Below are positions 42,754 to 50,002 of a stretch of 64,000 bases of DNA, piece by piece. The notes under the pieces were generated by a model that was not told where the DNA came from, made no database searches, and saw nothing but the letters and a program-made list of their open reading frames with translations. Source of the stretch: Mycolicibacterium porcinum (lineage in GTDB: Bacteria > Actinomycetota > Actinomycetes > Mycobacteriales > Mycobacteriaceae); assembly GCA_001942045.1 (NCBI GenBank), contig MSTD01000002.1, positions 186,001 through 250,000 of the forward strand, read 5' to 3'. A program made the position numbers and the translations under genes. How positions within the stretch are numbered: position 1 is the stretch's first letter; every line of letters begins with the position of its first letter.

Positions 42754-43758
42754 TCACTCCCGCCCGCGGGCCAGCTTGAACGGCTCCATCGCAAAGTCGA
42801 GGATTTCAGGCGTGAGCATGCCGCCGGCATACTCGACCCAACACCAACTGCGCGCCACCGGCCTGTGGTCGGATCCGCCTTCCAACTTGCCGAAGTAGTG
42901 CAGCGGGCTGCCCATCCTGTCGAAGACAAATGAGTACTCCGCGCCGCCGATCGACACCGACATCGTGCTGAGCCGGCCGGCATCGTCGAAGACGGGCGTC
43001 GCGACGATGTCGTCGCGCGCGGCTGTGATGCCTTGGCGTAGTTCGTAGCCCGGGCCGAACGTGATCCCGTCACGGCCCTGCCAGAAGCACCCACCACCGA
43101 GTTCGCCGTCGGCGTACTCGTGCATCCAGGACACCCACATTCCCTGCAACTGCCGGGCGATGGGCAGTTCGGCATAGACCATGCCGGGCGGACCGTAGGC
43201 GTAGTCCTGATGCGCGAATCCGGACACCGCGACGCCACCGACGGATCCGGCGACCTGGATCAGCTCATGGCGGTAGTACACCGCGTCGGAAACTCCTTCC
43301 TGGGCGGGCACGTGCACTGTGAAAACGTCGCTGACGGTTCGCCCCTCGACGATCCATCGATCGGTTGCGTCGTGCCAGCGAAAGCTGCCGTCCCCGCGCT
43401 CGATGCGCCCACTGGGATACCGGAGCACCACACTGTCGGCGGTTTGGTCGCACGACAACGGCTCGTACCAGTCGATGCCGGAGTACTCATCGAAAAGATG
43501 TGGTGGGTCGGCGGTTTCAGGTGTGAGCACACGAAATCCGGTGATCGGAGAAACCACATGCGTCATACCGGGGACGAAATCGTCTGCGCCGCGCAGTCCC
43601 CAGTAGTTCTGATTGTCGGCATCGGTCAGGACCGCACCGACCCACATTCCCGCGAGTCCGGCGTCGGCGCCTGGGACCCAGCCTCGGCGGTACATGTCGG
43701 GCTCAGAACGGCGACATGACACCTCGCACTCGGGGGCGAAAGACGGATTGTCCGACAT
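42754..43758 (-). CDS. Uncharacterised beta-rich protein (possibly lipocalin/CrtC-like)
   Basis: A 334-residue protein with many Trp/Gly-rich beta strands (QNYWGLRGADDF, WVSWMHEYADGELGGG, GGAEYSFVFDRMGSPLHYFG, RSWCWVEYAGG). The pattern of repeated strands with short turns recalls carotenoid 1,2-hydratase/AttH-type double calycin barrels, which is only a fold-level guess. No signal peptide. It lies between the DapB-like gene (9-bp gap) and the SDR gene (53-bp gap) of the 46078-41861 operon, so it probably binds or converts the same intermediate. Confidence 0.6.
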   Translation of the reverse strand: MSDNPSFAPECEVSCRRSEPDMYRRGWVPGADAGLAGMWVGAVLTDADNQNYWGLRGADDFVPGMTHVVSPITGFRVLTPETADPPHLFDEYSGIDWYEPLSCDQTADSVVLRYPSGRIERGDGSFRWHDATDRWIVEGRTVSDVFTVHVPAQEGVSDAVYYRHELIQVAGSVGGVAVSGFAHQDYAYGPPGMVYAELPIARQLQGMWVSWMHEYADGELGGGCFWQGRDGITFGPGYELRQGITAARDDIVATPVFDDAGRLSTMSVSIGGAEYSFVFDRMGSPLHYFGKLEGGSDHRPVARSWCWVEYAGGMLTPEILDFAMEPFKLARGRE

Positions 43759-43767
43759 TCCGACGCC

Positions 43768-44829
43768 TCAGACCGCCGGGACCGAGCGCATCGTCCAATG
43801 CGGCGTGAAGGGCGCGATCGTGGAAAGGTCGTAAAGCCCTGGCGCCGCGGCGATTATCGCCGGAATGGCGTTGACGGCATGCATCGCGGTCGCCAGGCAG
43901 CCCTGCTCGGCGTGGTCCTCGTCATGTCCTCCGATGACCAGGTGCAGCAGCAAGTTCGGCTCCCCCGTGAAGGACACCTGGTAGCCGATCTCAGTCGGCC
44001 AGTCAGGTGCCAGATCGTCGGCCATCCGCGTCAGGTGTTCCACCGACAGGCTGATATCCCCGCAGTCGACGTTCGCCCCGAAGCGCATCGCCCCCACGGT
44101 GCCCGCAGGTATGTCACCCGCGGCGACAGTCAACGACCGCGGTGTGGTCACGACTTCACGGAACCCCTCGAACCCCTTGACCTCCAGTCCCAGTGCCCGA
44201 GCGAGCACGGTGGCGCTGCCGATCCAGGCGCTGGCCGCATACGCCGGGTTCGCCAGCAACGGTGTGGTGTCCTCGGCCGGGTGGCCGAAGCCCATGGCAT
44301 TGAAGATCAGGTCGTGGCTGGCGTAGGTCGAGTAGTTCAGCACCTCGAGGACGCTGATGTGGGAGGTGCTCTCGGTGAGCCGCGACAGGACCGGCGCGAG
44401 CGATTCACCGATGAAACCTGGATACAGCCCCAGTCCGAGGAACGATGATTCACCTGAGCGGCAGGCGGATTCGATGTTGTCAGCCAGTCCCGCATCAAGC
44501 GAGCGCGGGTGAATGAACCTACTTCCTGTGGCGATCACGTTCTTTCCCGATGCCAACAGGTCGCAGACGTCGCGGAAGCAACCCGGGGTGTCCGTTTCGA
44601 CCTTGCCCATGTACAGCACGACGTCGGCGTCGGCTGCGATGAGCGCATCCCGGTCGCCGGATGCCCTCAACCCGATGTTCGGCAGTCCACACAGTCCCCC
44701 GGCATCGACCCCGGCCTTGGCCGGGTCGTACACCCGCACGCCGACCAGTTCCAGGTCCGATCGATTGATGACATGCCGAAGGGCCATCATTCCGGTCACG
44801 CCGGTGGCCCATTGAATTACGCGTGTCAT
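43768..44829 (-). CDS. DapB-N-like NAD(P)-dependent oxidoreductase
   Basis: A 353-residue paralogue of the 46203 product and a more distant relative of the 12011 product: N-terminal MTRVIQWATGVTGMMALRHV, VYDPAKAGVDAGGLCG, then the GLGLYPGFIGESLAP segment that follows the Rossmann domain. Function within this family is unassigned; an NAD(P)H-dependent reduction is expected. It sits between the P450 gene (44840) and the beta-rich protein gene. Confidence 0.82.
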   Translation of the reverse strand: MTRVIQWATGVTGMMALRHVINRSDLELVGVRVYDPAKAGVDAGGLCGLPNIGLRASGDRDALIAADADVVLYMGKVETDTPGCFRDVCDLLASGKNVIATGSRFIHPRSLDAGLADNIESACRSGESSFLGLGLYPGFIGESLAPVLSRLTESTSHISVLEVLNYSTYASHDLIFNAMGFGHPAEDTTPLLANPAYAASAWIGSATVLARALGLEVKGFEGFREVVTTPRSLTVAAGDIPAGTVGAMRFGANVDCGDISLSVEHLTRMADDLAPDWPTEIGYQVSFTGEPNLLLHLVIGGHDEDHAEQGCLATAMHAVNAIPAIIAAAPGLYDLSTIAPFTPHWTMRSVPAV

Positions 44830-44839
44830 GTCGTATCCC

Positions 44840-46078
44840 TCAGTCCCAGATCACGTCGAGGCGCGGCGGCGACCGGAACATGGTCCCGGTGATGTACGGC
44901 GGCGGCGCATCCTGATCCAGCCGCAGCCCGGGCAGTTCGTCGAACACGGCGTTGAAGATCTTGATGCTTTCCAGGCGGGCAAGGTGCATACCGAGGCAGA
45001 CATGGGCTCCGTGGGCAAACCCGATGTGCGGCTTCCGATCCCGGAATATGTCGAATGCATCCGGATCGTCCCAGCGCGTTTCGTCGTGGTTGGCGCTGCC
45101 CAGGCTGAGCATCATGGTCGAGCCCTCGGGAATGTGAACTCCGCCCAGTTCGGTGTTACGGGTGACTTCGCGCATGAAGTTCAACAGCGGGGTCTCCCAG
45201 CGAATGCCTTCCTCGATGGCCTGCGGAAGCAGGCTGCGGTCGGCGCGCACGGCGTCGAGTTGGTCGGGGTGCGTGAGAAGCGCGAACGCCAGGTTGGCCG
45301 TAGACCGCGAGGTGGTCTCGGCTCCGGCAGGAAGCAGGTTACGCATGAACCCGTAGATCTGTTCGTCGGTCATCTTGACACCGTTGACTTCTGCGGCGGC
45401 CAGTATCGACACCATGTCGTCGCCCGGTTGGCGGCGCTTCTCCGCGAGGATGCCGACGAAGTACTCGCGCAGCTGTGCCGATGCCTTCATCGCGGTGTCC
45501 ATATCGCCGCGGAAGCCCAGGATGTCGATCGCCAACCGATGAAATTGCAGGACATCGGAATCCGGAAGGCCTAGCAGCGCCGCGATCACCCGCACCGGGA
45601 TCGGCATGAACACCGTATCGACGATGTCCGCCCGTTTGGCATCCTTGAATTTGGCGATGGTGCGGTCGACCAACGGCCCCACGAGTTCACTGTCCCATCG
45701 CTTCATGGAGGATCGCGCGAAGGCGAACTCGTGCAACTTTCGGTATACCGCGTGTTCCGGCTCCTGCATCTCCAGGATCGTCGGCCCTTGCAGCGGTCGC
45801 ACCACGTCCTCGTAGCAGCGGGTGCTGAAGGTGATGTTGTCGGTGAATACCGCCTTGACCGCATCGAAGCTGTACGCCGTGAAGGTGTACGGTCCGCCGT
45901 CCGGGTTGCCGACCATGCCCATTTCCGGCCACCCGGCGTGGACGGGGGACTCTGTGCGGAGCCGCTTGAGCAGGGGGTAGGGCGTGGCGTCGCCGTCGGC
46001 ACCCATTCCGGCGTTGAATCTGTCCTGCGCCTCGCGAATGCTCTGCTCGAGTTCCGCCACGGTGGCTGGTTCCCCCAT
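44840..46078 (-). CDS. Cytochrome P450
   Basis: A 412-residue P450: LLPAGAETTSRST I-helix, EEGIRW (ExxR) and the heme loop FAHGAHVCLG with Cys361. The first Gly of the usual FGxGxHxCxG loop is Ala. It is clearly different from the 13270/36819 pair. ATG 46078 has GAGGAGG upstream; an ATG at 46093 is less well placed. First gene of the operon 46078-41861 and divergent from the DapB-like gene 46203, sharing the gap with operator C. Confidence 0.91.
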   Translation of the reverse strand: MGEPATVAELEQSIREAQDRFNAGMGADGDATPYPLLKRLRTESPVHAGWPEMGMVGNPDGGPYTFTAYSFDAVKAVFTDNITFSTRCYEDVVRPLQGPTILEMQEPEHAVYRKLHEFAFARSSMKRWDSELVGPLVDRTIAKFKDAKRADIVDTVFMPIPVRVIAALLGLPDSDVLQFHRLAIDILGFRGDMDTAMKASAQLREYFVGILAEKRRQPGDDMVSILAAAEVNGVKMTDEQIYGFMRNLLPAGAETTSRSTANLAFALLTHPDQLDAVRADRSLLPQAIEEGIRWETPLLNFMREVTRNTELGGVHIPEGSTMMLSLGSANHDETRWDDPDAFDIFRDRKPHIGFAHGAHVCLGMHLARLESIKIFNAVFDELPGLRLDQDAPPPYITGTMFRSPPRLDVIWD

Positions 46079-46129
46079 TCGTGGCCTCCTCACTGTGGTA
46101 CGACAGAATCAACATTCACGCTGTCGGTT

Positions 46130-46154
46130 GCTAACCTACATGATGTATGTTGAT
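46130..46154. promoter_or_regulatory. Operator C, copy 1 (palindrome around CATGATG)
   Basis: Fits ATCAACAT-N-CAT-N-ATG-N-ATGTTGAT with a perfect right arm and a 4/8 left arm. A further half-site, ATCAACATTCA, lies at 46108-46118. It sits in the 124-bp gap between the divergent P450 (44840-46078) and DapB-like (46203) genes. The other copy is next to the TetR gene at 48442. Confidence 0.65.
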
Positions 46155-46202
46155 CGGCACCAGGGTTCGGATAACCTCGAAAGCACAACTGGGAGTATTC
46201 GA

Positions 46203-47264
46203 TTGGCAACTCGAGTAGTGCAATGGGCAACCGGCGCGGTGGGCCGCGCGGCGCTGCGCGAGATGATCGAGAATCCAGCTTTCCAGTTGGTCGGGGTACT
46301 CGTCTACGACCCCGCAAAGGCGAGCCAGGACGCAGGTCTCCTATGCGGACTCGAAGCACCCACCGGGGTGAAGGCCACCGACGACAAGGACAGGATCGTC
46401 GCTCTCGCTCCCGACGTCGTGGTGCATGCGGCCAGCAAGGCTCACACGGTCGAGACGAATGCCGAGGACATCTGCCGACTCCTCGCCGCCGGAATCAACG
46501 TCATCTCGACGACGTCCTACAACCACCTTGCCACCTACGGCGCAGTTACCGAGGCGGTGTTCACCGAAGCTTGCCGCGCGGGCGGATCGCGCTTTCACGC
46601 CGCCGGCGAGAATCCCGGTTTCATGTTGGAACGTCTGGTCGCCACGGTCACCGGACTCAGCAAGACCATCGAACGGATCGACCTCTACGAGGCCACCGAC
46701 GTCTCGGCCGTCGACAGTCGCCCCATGCTCGTGGACCTGATGGGAATGGGCCGTCCGCCCGAAGACGTCACCGTCGACTCCCCCATCATCGGCAAGCTCG
46801 ACATGGCATACCGGCAGGCTCTCAACGCCACTGCCGACGTGATGGGCGTCAAACTGTCGCATATCGATATTGCGGTGGACGCCACCACGCTCCCGCACGA
46901 CATCGAGGTGGCCGCGGGCACCATCGAGGCGGGAACCGTGGTCGGTCAACGGTTCTCGTGGGTGGGCCACTGGGCCGGGCGGGCGTTGCTGGCGATTCAC
47001 GAAGAATGGATCCTGACCCGAGATCTGCCGCAATGGGGGCTGAGTCCGCTGCGACCGGGCCAGAAGTCACCACTGATTCGCGCGGAGATCAGCGGGAATC
47101 CGAGTTTCGAATTGCAGCTCGACGTCGGGGGCAACGACGCCACATCCACCCTGCCCGGACACCTGATGATCGCCATGAGCGCCATGCGGGCGATCCCCTA
47201 TGTCTTGGCGCAACCGCCGGGCATCGTCACCGCACCGGTGTTCGGCGCCATCCGGCTAGCCTGA
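46203..47264 (+). CDS. DapB-N-like NAD(P)-dependent oxidoreductase
   Basis: A 353-residue protein starting (TTG 46203) with ATRVVQWATGAVGRAALREM, followed by VYDPAKASQDAGLLCGL and HAAGENPGFMLERL. Same length as and similar throughout to the 43768 product. The TTG start is supported by GGGAG seven bases upstream; the upstream in-frame ATGs (46140-46145) lie inside operator C. It ends nine bases inside the convergent binding-protein gene. Reaction unknown. Confidence 0.83.
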   Translation: MATRVVQWATGAVGRAALREMIENPAFQLVGVLVYDPAKASQDAGLLCGLEAPTGVKATDDKDRIVALAPDVVVHAASKAHTVETNAEDICRLLAAGINVISTTSYNHLATYGAVTEAVFTEACRAGGSRFHAAGENPGFMLERLVATVTGLSKTIERIDLYEATDVSAVDSRPMLVDLMGMGRPPEDVTVDSPIIGKLDMAYRQALNATADVMGVKLSHIDIAVDATTLPHDIEVAAGTIEAGTVVGQRFSWVGHWAGRALLAIHEEWILTRDLPQWGLSPLRPGQKSPLIRAEISGNPSFELQLDVGGNDATSTLPGHLMIAMSAMRAIPYVLAQPPGIVTAPVFGAIRLA

Positions 47265-48401
47265 ACCGCATCCGACCGCCTGGGCGATTTTCGCGCTGGG
47301 GACGGAATGGAAGACGTGCGCGCTGCCATCGGGCAGCACTCGCCGGGCGATCAGGTAGTCCGAGCCCAGCCAACCCTGACGGATGAAGCGGCCGAAGCGC
47401 AGGAACGTGCCCGGCGCACCGCTGGCCGACGGGATGAGCTTGATCTGCTCGATACCGTGTTTGACGCCTTCGCCGGTCAACGGCCGTGCCACTGACAGCC
47501 CGCGGGCGATCACGGTGGCCGCGTCATGTGCCAGCCCGGGCATCGAGTGTCCAGGCCGCCGGCCGAATTTCGCCTCGAAACGATCGAGGAACGCCTGGCC
47601 GACCAGATTCCGTTCGTCATAGCTGTCCAGCCCGATCCACCCCCGCATATGCCGCATCCAATCGGCGTTGATGTGTGCCATCTCGAATGCCGTGGTCGTG
47701 TAGCGGGGAGGGTCCCAGTCAGCAGCCATCAGCGCATCGCTGAAACCCCACAACCCGTGCCCGAACCCGACGTGTACCAACGCGTCCGGACCGGCCATCC
47801 GCAACTCTTCGACCGCAGTCGCCTTATCGGCTTCCACCTGCGGGATCGCCACGCTGGCAACGATTTTCAGCCCTGCCGCGGTATACACTTTCTGCGACGC
47901 GGCGAGATACTCCTTGCCGATGAGTGATGACTCGTAGGCGATCGCGATCCGCGAGCGACCGTCACCGATCATGACGGCGGCCAGCATGATGGGCTCCTCG
48001 GCCATCGAGCCGTTGTTGAGCGCGAAGCACCACTCACCGAGGGCCCCCTCGGAACCGGACAGCGTGATGATCGGGGTGCGTGCGGTGGCGTCTACGTGTG
48101 GCCGGAGCGGGACGACATTGTCGGACACCCACGGTCCGAAGATGGCCAGACACCCCTCGGCGACCAGTTCGTCGAACGCTCGCTCCACGGCGTGGTAGGT
48201 GCCGTTGGGCAGTCCGACGACGTTGCGCTGCACGATCTCCACCGGTCGGTCGATCAGACCCGAGGCCAGCGCCTCCTCCATCACCAGGGTGAGCGCCGCA
48301 AGCGTGTCGTTGTCGGTGTCGCCCCTGGTGGGATAGTCGTTGAGCAGACCCACTTTCAGTGGGGCGACCGTGCCGTACGCGCGCACCTCATCGTCCGCCA
48401 T
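47256..48401 (-). CDS. ABC-type ligand-binding (Leu/Ile/Val-binding fold) protein without signal peptide
   Basis: A 381-residue protein of the type 1 periplasmic-binding-protein fold used for branched-chain amino acids and aromatic or amide ligands: LKVGLLNDYPTRGDTDND near the N terminus, EIVQRNVVGLPNGT, FGPWVSDNVVPL, and AYESSLIGKEYLAAS. There is no N-terminal hydrophobic segment or lipobox, so it should stay in the cytoplasm. No ABC permease or ATPase gene is near. ATG 48401 lies next to operator C copy 2 and is divergent from the TetR gene, suggesting a ligand-sensing or carrier role (inference). Confidence 0.8.
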   Translation of the reverse strand: MADDEVRAYGTVAPLKVGLLNDYPTRGDTDNDTLAALTLVMEEALASGLIDRPVEIVQRNVVGLPNGTYHAVERAFDELVAEGCLAIFGPWVSDNVVPLRPHVDATARTPIITLSGSEGALGEWCFALNNGSMAEEPIMLAAVMIGDGRSRIAIAYESSLIGKEYLAASQKVYTAAGLKIVASVAIPQVEADKATAVEELRMAGPDALVHVGFGHGLWGFSDALMAADWDPPRYTTTAFEMAHINADWMRHMRGWIGLDSYDERNLVGQAFLDRFEAKFGRRPGHSMPGLAHDAATVIARGLSVARPLTGEGVKHGIEQIKLIPSASGAPGTFLRFGRFIRQGWLGSDYLIARRVLPDGSAHVFHSVPSAKIAQAVGCGSG

Positions 48402-48404
48402 ACC

Positions 48405-48429
48405 GGCAACATACATCATGAATGTTGAT
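48405..48429. promoter_or_regulatory. Operator C, copy 2 (palindrome around CATCATG)
   Basis: A 25-bp palindrome with a full right arm (ATGTTGAT) and a 6/8 left arm, centred on 48417, between ATG 48401 (minus) and ATG 48442 (plus). Position at the promoter of the TetR gene suggests autoregulation. The same motif lies at 46130-46154. Confidence 0.7.
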
Positions 48430-48441
48430 AGGATCACCTGC

Positions 48442-49074
48442 ATGGCGAAGCGGGGAGGGACCGACGACGAGCGCCGAGCCCGGGGCGAGGCGACCCGTCG
48501 GGACCTGATCGACGCAGGTCGCGAGCTGTTCGTGCAGAAGGGCTACTTCAACACGAGCATCGGCGATCTCGTCACCGCTTCCGGAGTCGGGACCCGCGGC
48601 GCGTTCTATCACCACTTCAAGGACAAAGCCGAGCTGTTTCGCGCCGTCTTCGAAGAGGTCGAACGGGACCTGACGCTGCGCTCACTGGCCTCCCCACCAC
48701 CGGGCACCGACGCCTGGGAACGGCTCAGCACCGGCCTGCACGGGTTTCTTCAGGCGGCGGTGGAGCCCGAGGTGCAACGGGTCATGTTGATCGACGGGCC
48801 GGTCGTGCTGGGCTGGCGAACGCTGCGTGCGATCCAGGAAGACAACAGCATCGCGCTGATCGACGCCACCGTACGGGACGCCATCGCCGCGGGCGTGATC
48901 GATGACCAGCCCGTCACCGAGCTGACCCATATGCTTGTCGCCGCCCTGGAGGAGGCCGCCCTCCTGGTCGCGCACGCAAAGAACACCACCCAGGCCCGGA
49001 AGCGGGCAGCCGCCATCCTCGATCGAATGTTGTTGAGCTTCGCGCCCATCAGCCGAAACGCCCTGCGCGACTGA
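48442..49074 (+). CDS. TetR-family regulator
   Basis: A 210-residue TetR protein: N-terminal HTH NTSIGDLVTASGVGTRGAFYHHF near 37-60, then a C-terminal domain with VMLIDGPVVLGWRTLRAI, a segment common in mycobacterial TetR proteins of this class. ATG 48442 has AGGA upstream. Operator C lies directly upstream, and a second copy controls the P450/DapB-like divergent promoter 2.3 kb away, so it most likely represses itself, the binding protein and those operons. Confidence 0.9.
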   Translation: MAKRGGTDDERRARGEATRRDLIDAGRELFVQKGYFNTSIGDLVTASGVGTRGAFYHHFKDKAELFRAVFEEVERDLTLRSLASPPPGTDAWERLSTGLHGFLQAAVEPEVQRVMLIDGPVVLGWRTLRAIQEDNSIALIDATVRDAIAAGVIDDQPVTELTHMLVAALEEAALLVAHAKNTTQARKRAAAILDRMLLSFAPISRNALRD

Positions 49075-49111
49075 ATCTTAGGATCCCGTCATCGCAGCCA
49101 TGCACCTCTAT

Positions 49112-49127
49112 GTAAATGATGATTTTC
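49112..49127. promoter_or_regulatory. Operator A, copy 8 (GTAAAT-N4-ATTTTC)
   Basis: In the 117-bp gap upstream of the SDR gene 49192, with symmetric extension TGTAAAT...ATTTTCA; almost identical to copy 5 at 23578. A companion GATAAC-N3-ACTCTC element at 49158-49172 resembles the one at 23556-23570. Confidence 0.75.
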
Positions 49128-49191
49128 AGATATCGCATATAGTCACTCTGACTGAGTGATAACTTCACTCTCGATCATCCCAAGGAGACTC

Positions 49192-49989
49192 ATGCAGCGA
49201 AGCCCAACATCTGGCGCTCCACGGGTGGCCGTGGTCGGCGCGTCCGCAGGCCTCGGCCGCTGCATCGGAATGAGTTTGGCCGAGAAGGGGGCTCGCGTCG
49301 CTTTCCTGGCTCGCCGGCGGGAACGCCTCGAGAACGCCGCCAAGGAGGCAGGCGATGGGGCCGTCGGCGTCGTCTGCGATGTGACCGATGCCGATTCGTG
49401 TGAGGCCGCCATGTCCGAGGTCATCCGCGAATTCGGCGGCCTGGACGCCATGGTGTACACCACCGGGATGGGGGTTCTCGCGCCGCTGCGGGACGTCACC
49501 GCCGAACAATGGGCGCAACTGTTCGCGACCAATGTCACCGGTGCGTCACTCGCGACGGCGGCGGCCGCACCACACCTGGCCGCTACCGGCGGATCGGCGG
49601 TCTACCTGTCTTCGCTGAGCGCGTCGTACACCAATCCCTGGCCGCTCCTCGGCGCTTACGCCGTGACGAAGGCAGCGCTGGACAAACTCGTCGAGGCTTG
49701 GCGCATCGAACATCCCAACATCGGTTTCACCCGTCTCGCCGTGGGAGACAGCTTCGGCGGCGAAGGCGATTCGCAGACCGAGTTCAACAAGAACTGGGAT
49801 CCCGAAGCGCTCGACAAGGCGATCCGGCTGTGGATGGAGCGCGGTGAGATGCAAGGTGGCCTTGTCGACGCCGGCCATCTTGCCGACGTCGTGTACTCCG
49901 TACTCGTCTGCGGCAACAGCAGTTTCATCCCCTACTTGACCCTGGCTCCCCGCCCGTCCGCGGCGGTCAACGAACTCCGACAGTGGTGA
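49192..49989 (+). CDS. SDR-family oxidoreductase
   Basis: A 265-residue SDR: VVGASAGLGRCIG near 14-26, YTTGMG in place of NNAG, catalytic YAVTK near 160-164. It resembles the 41073 product (same loss of NNAG, similar length). AAGGAG precedes ATG 49192. First gene of a three-gene operon with an aldehyde dehydrogenase and a zinc alcohol dehydrogenase, which together could run alcohol-aldehyde-acid steps. Confidence 0.86.
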   Translation: MQRSPTSGAPRVAVVGASAGLGRCIGMSLAEKGARVAFLARRRERLENAAKEAGDGAVGVVCDVTDADSCEAAMSEVIREFGGLDAMVYTTGMGVLAPLRDVTAEQWAQLFATNVTGASLATAAAAPHLAATGGSAVYLSSLSASYTNPWPLLGAYAVTKAALDKLVEAWRIEHPNIGFTRLAVGDSFGGEGDSQTEFNKNWDPEALDKAIRLWMERGEMQGGLVDAGHLADVVYSVLVCGNSSFIPYLTLAPRPSAAVNELRQW

Positions 49990-50002
49990 AGGACAGCACT
50001 AG

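Noticed and set aside
13260..46078. Ferredoxin gene next to one of the four P450s
   Set aside because: Gene junctions around all four P450s are too short or already occupied; no CxxCxxC ferredoxin pattern was found, so redox partners are encoded elsewhere.
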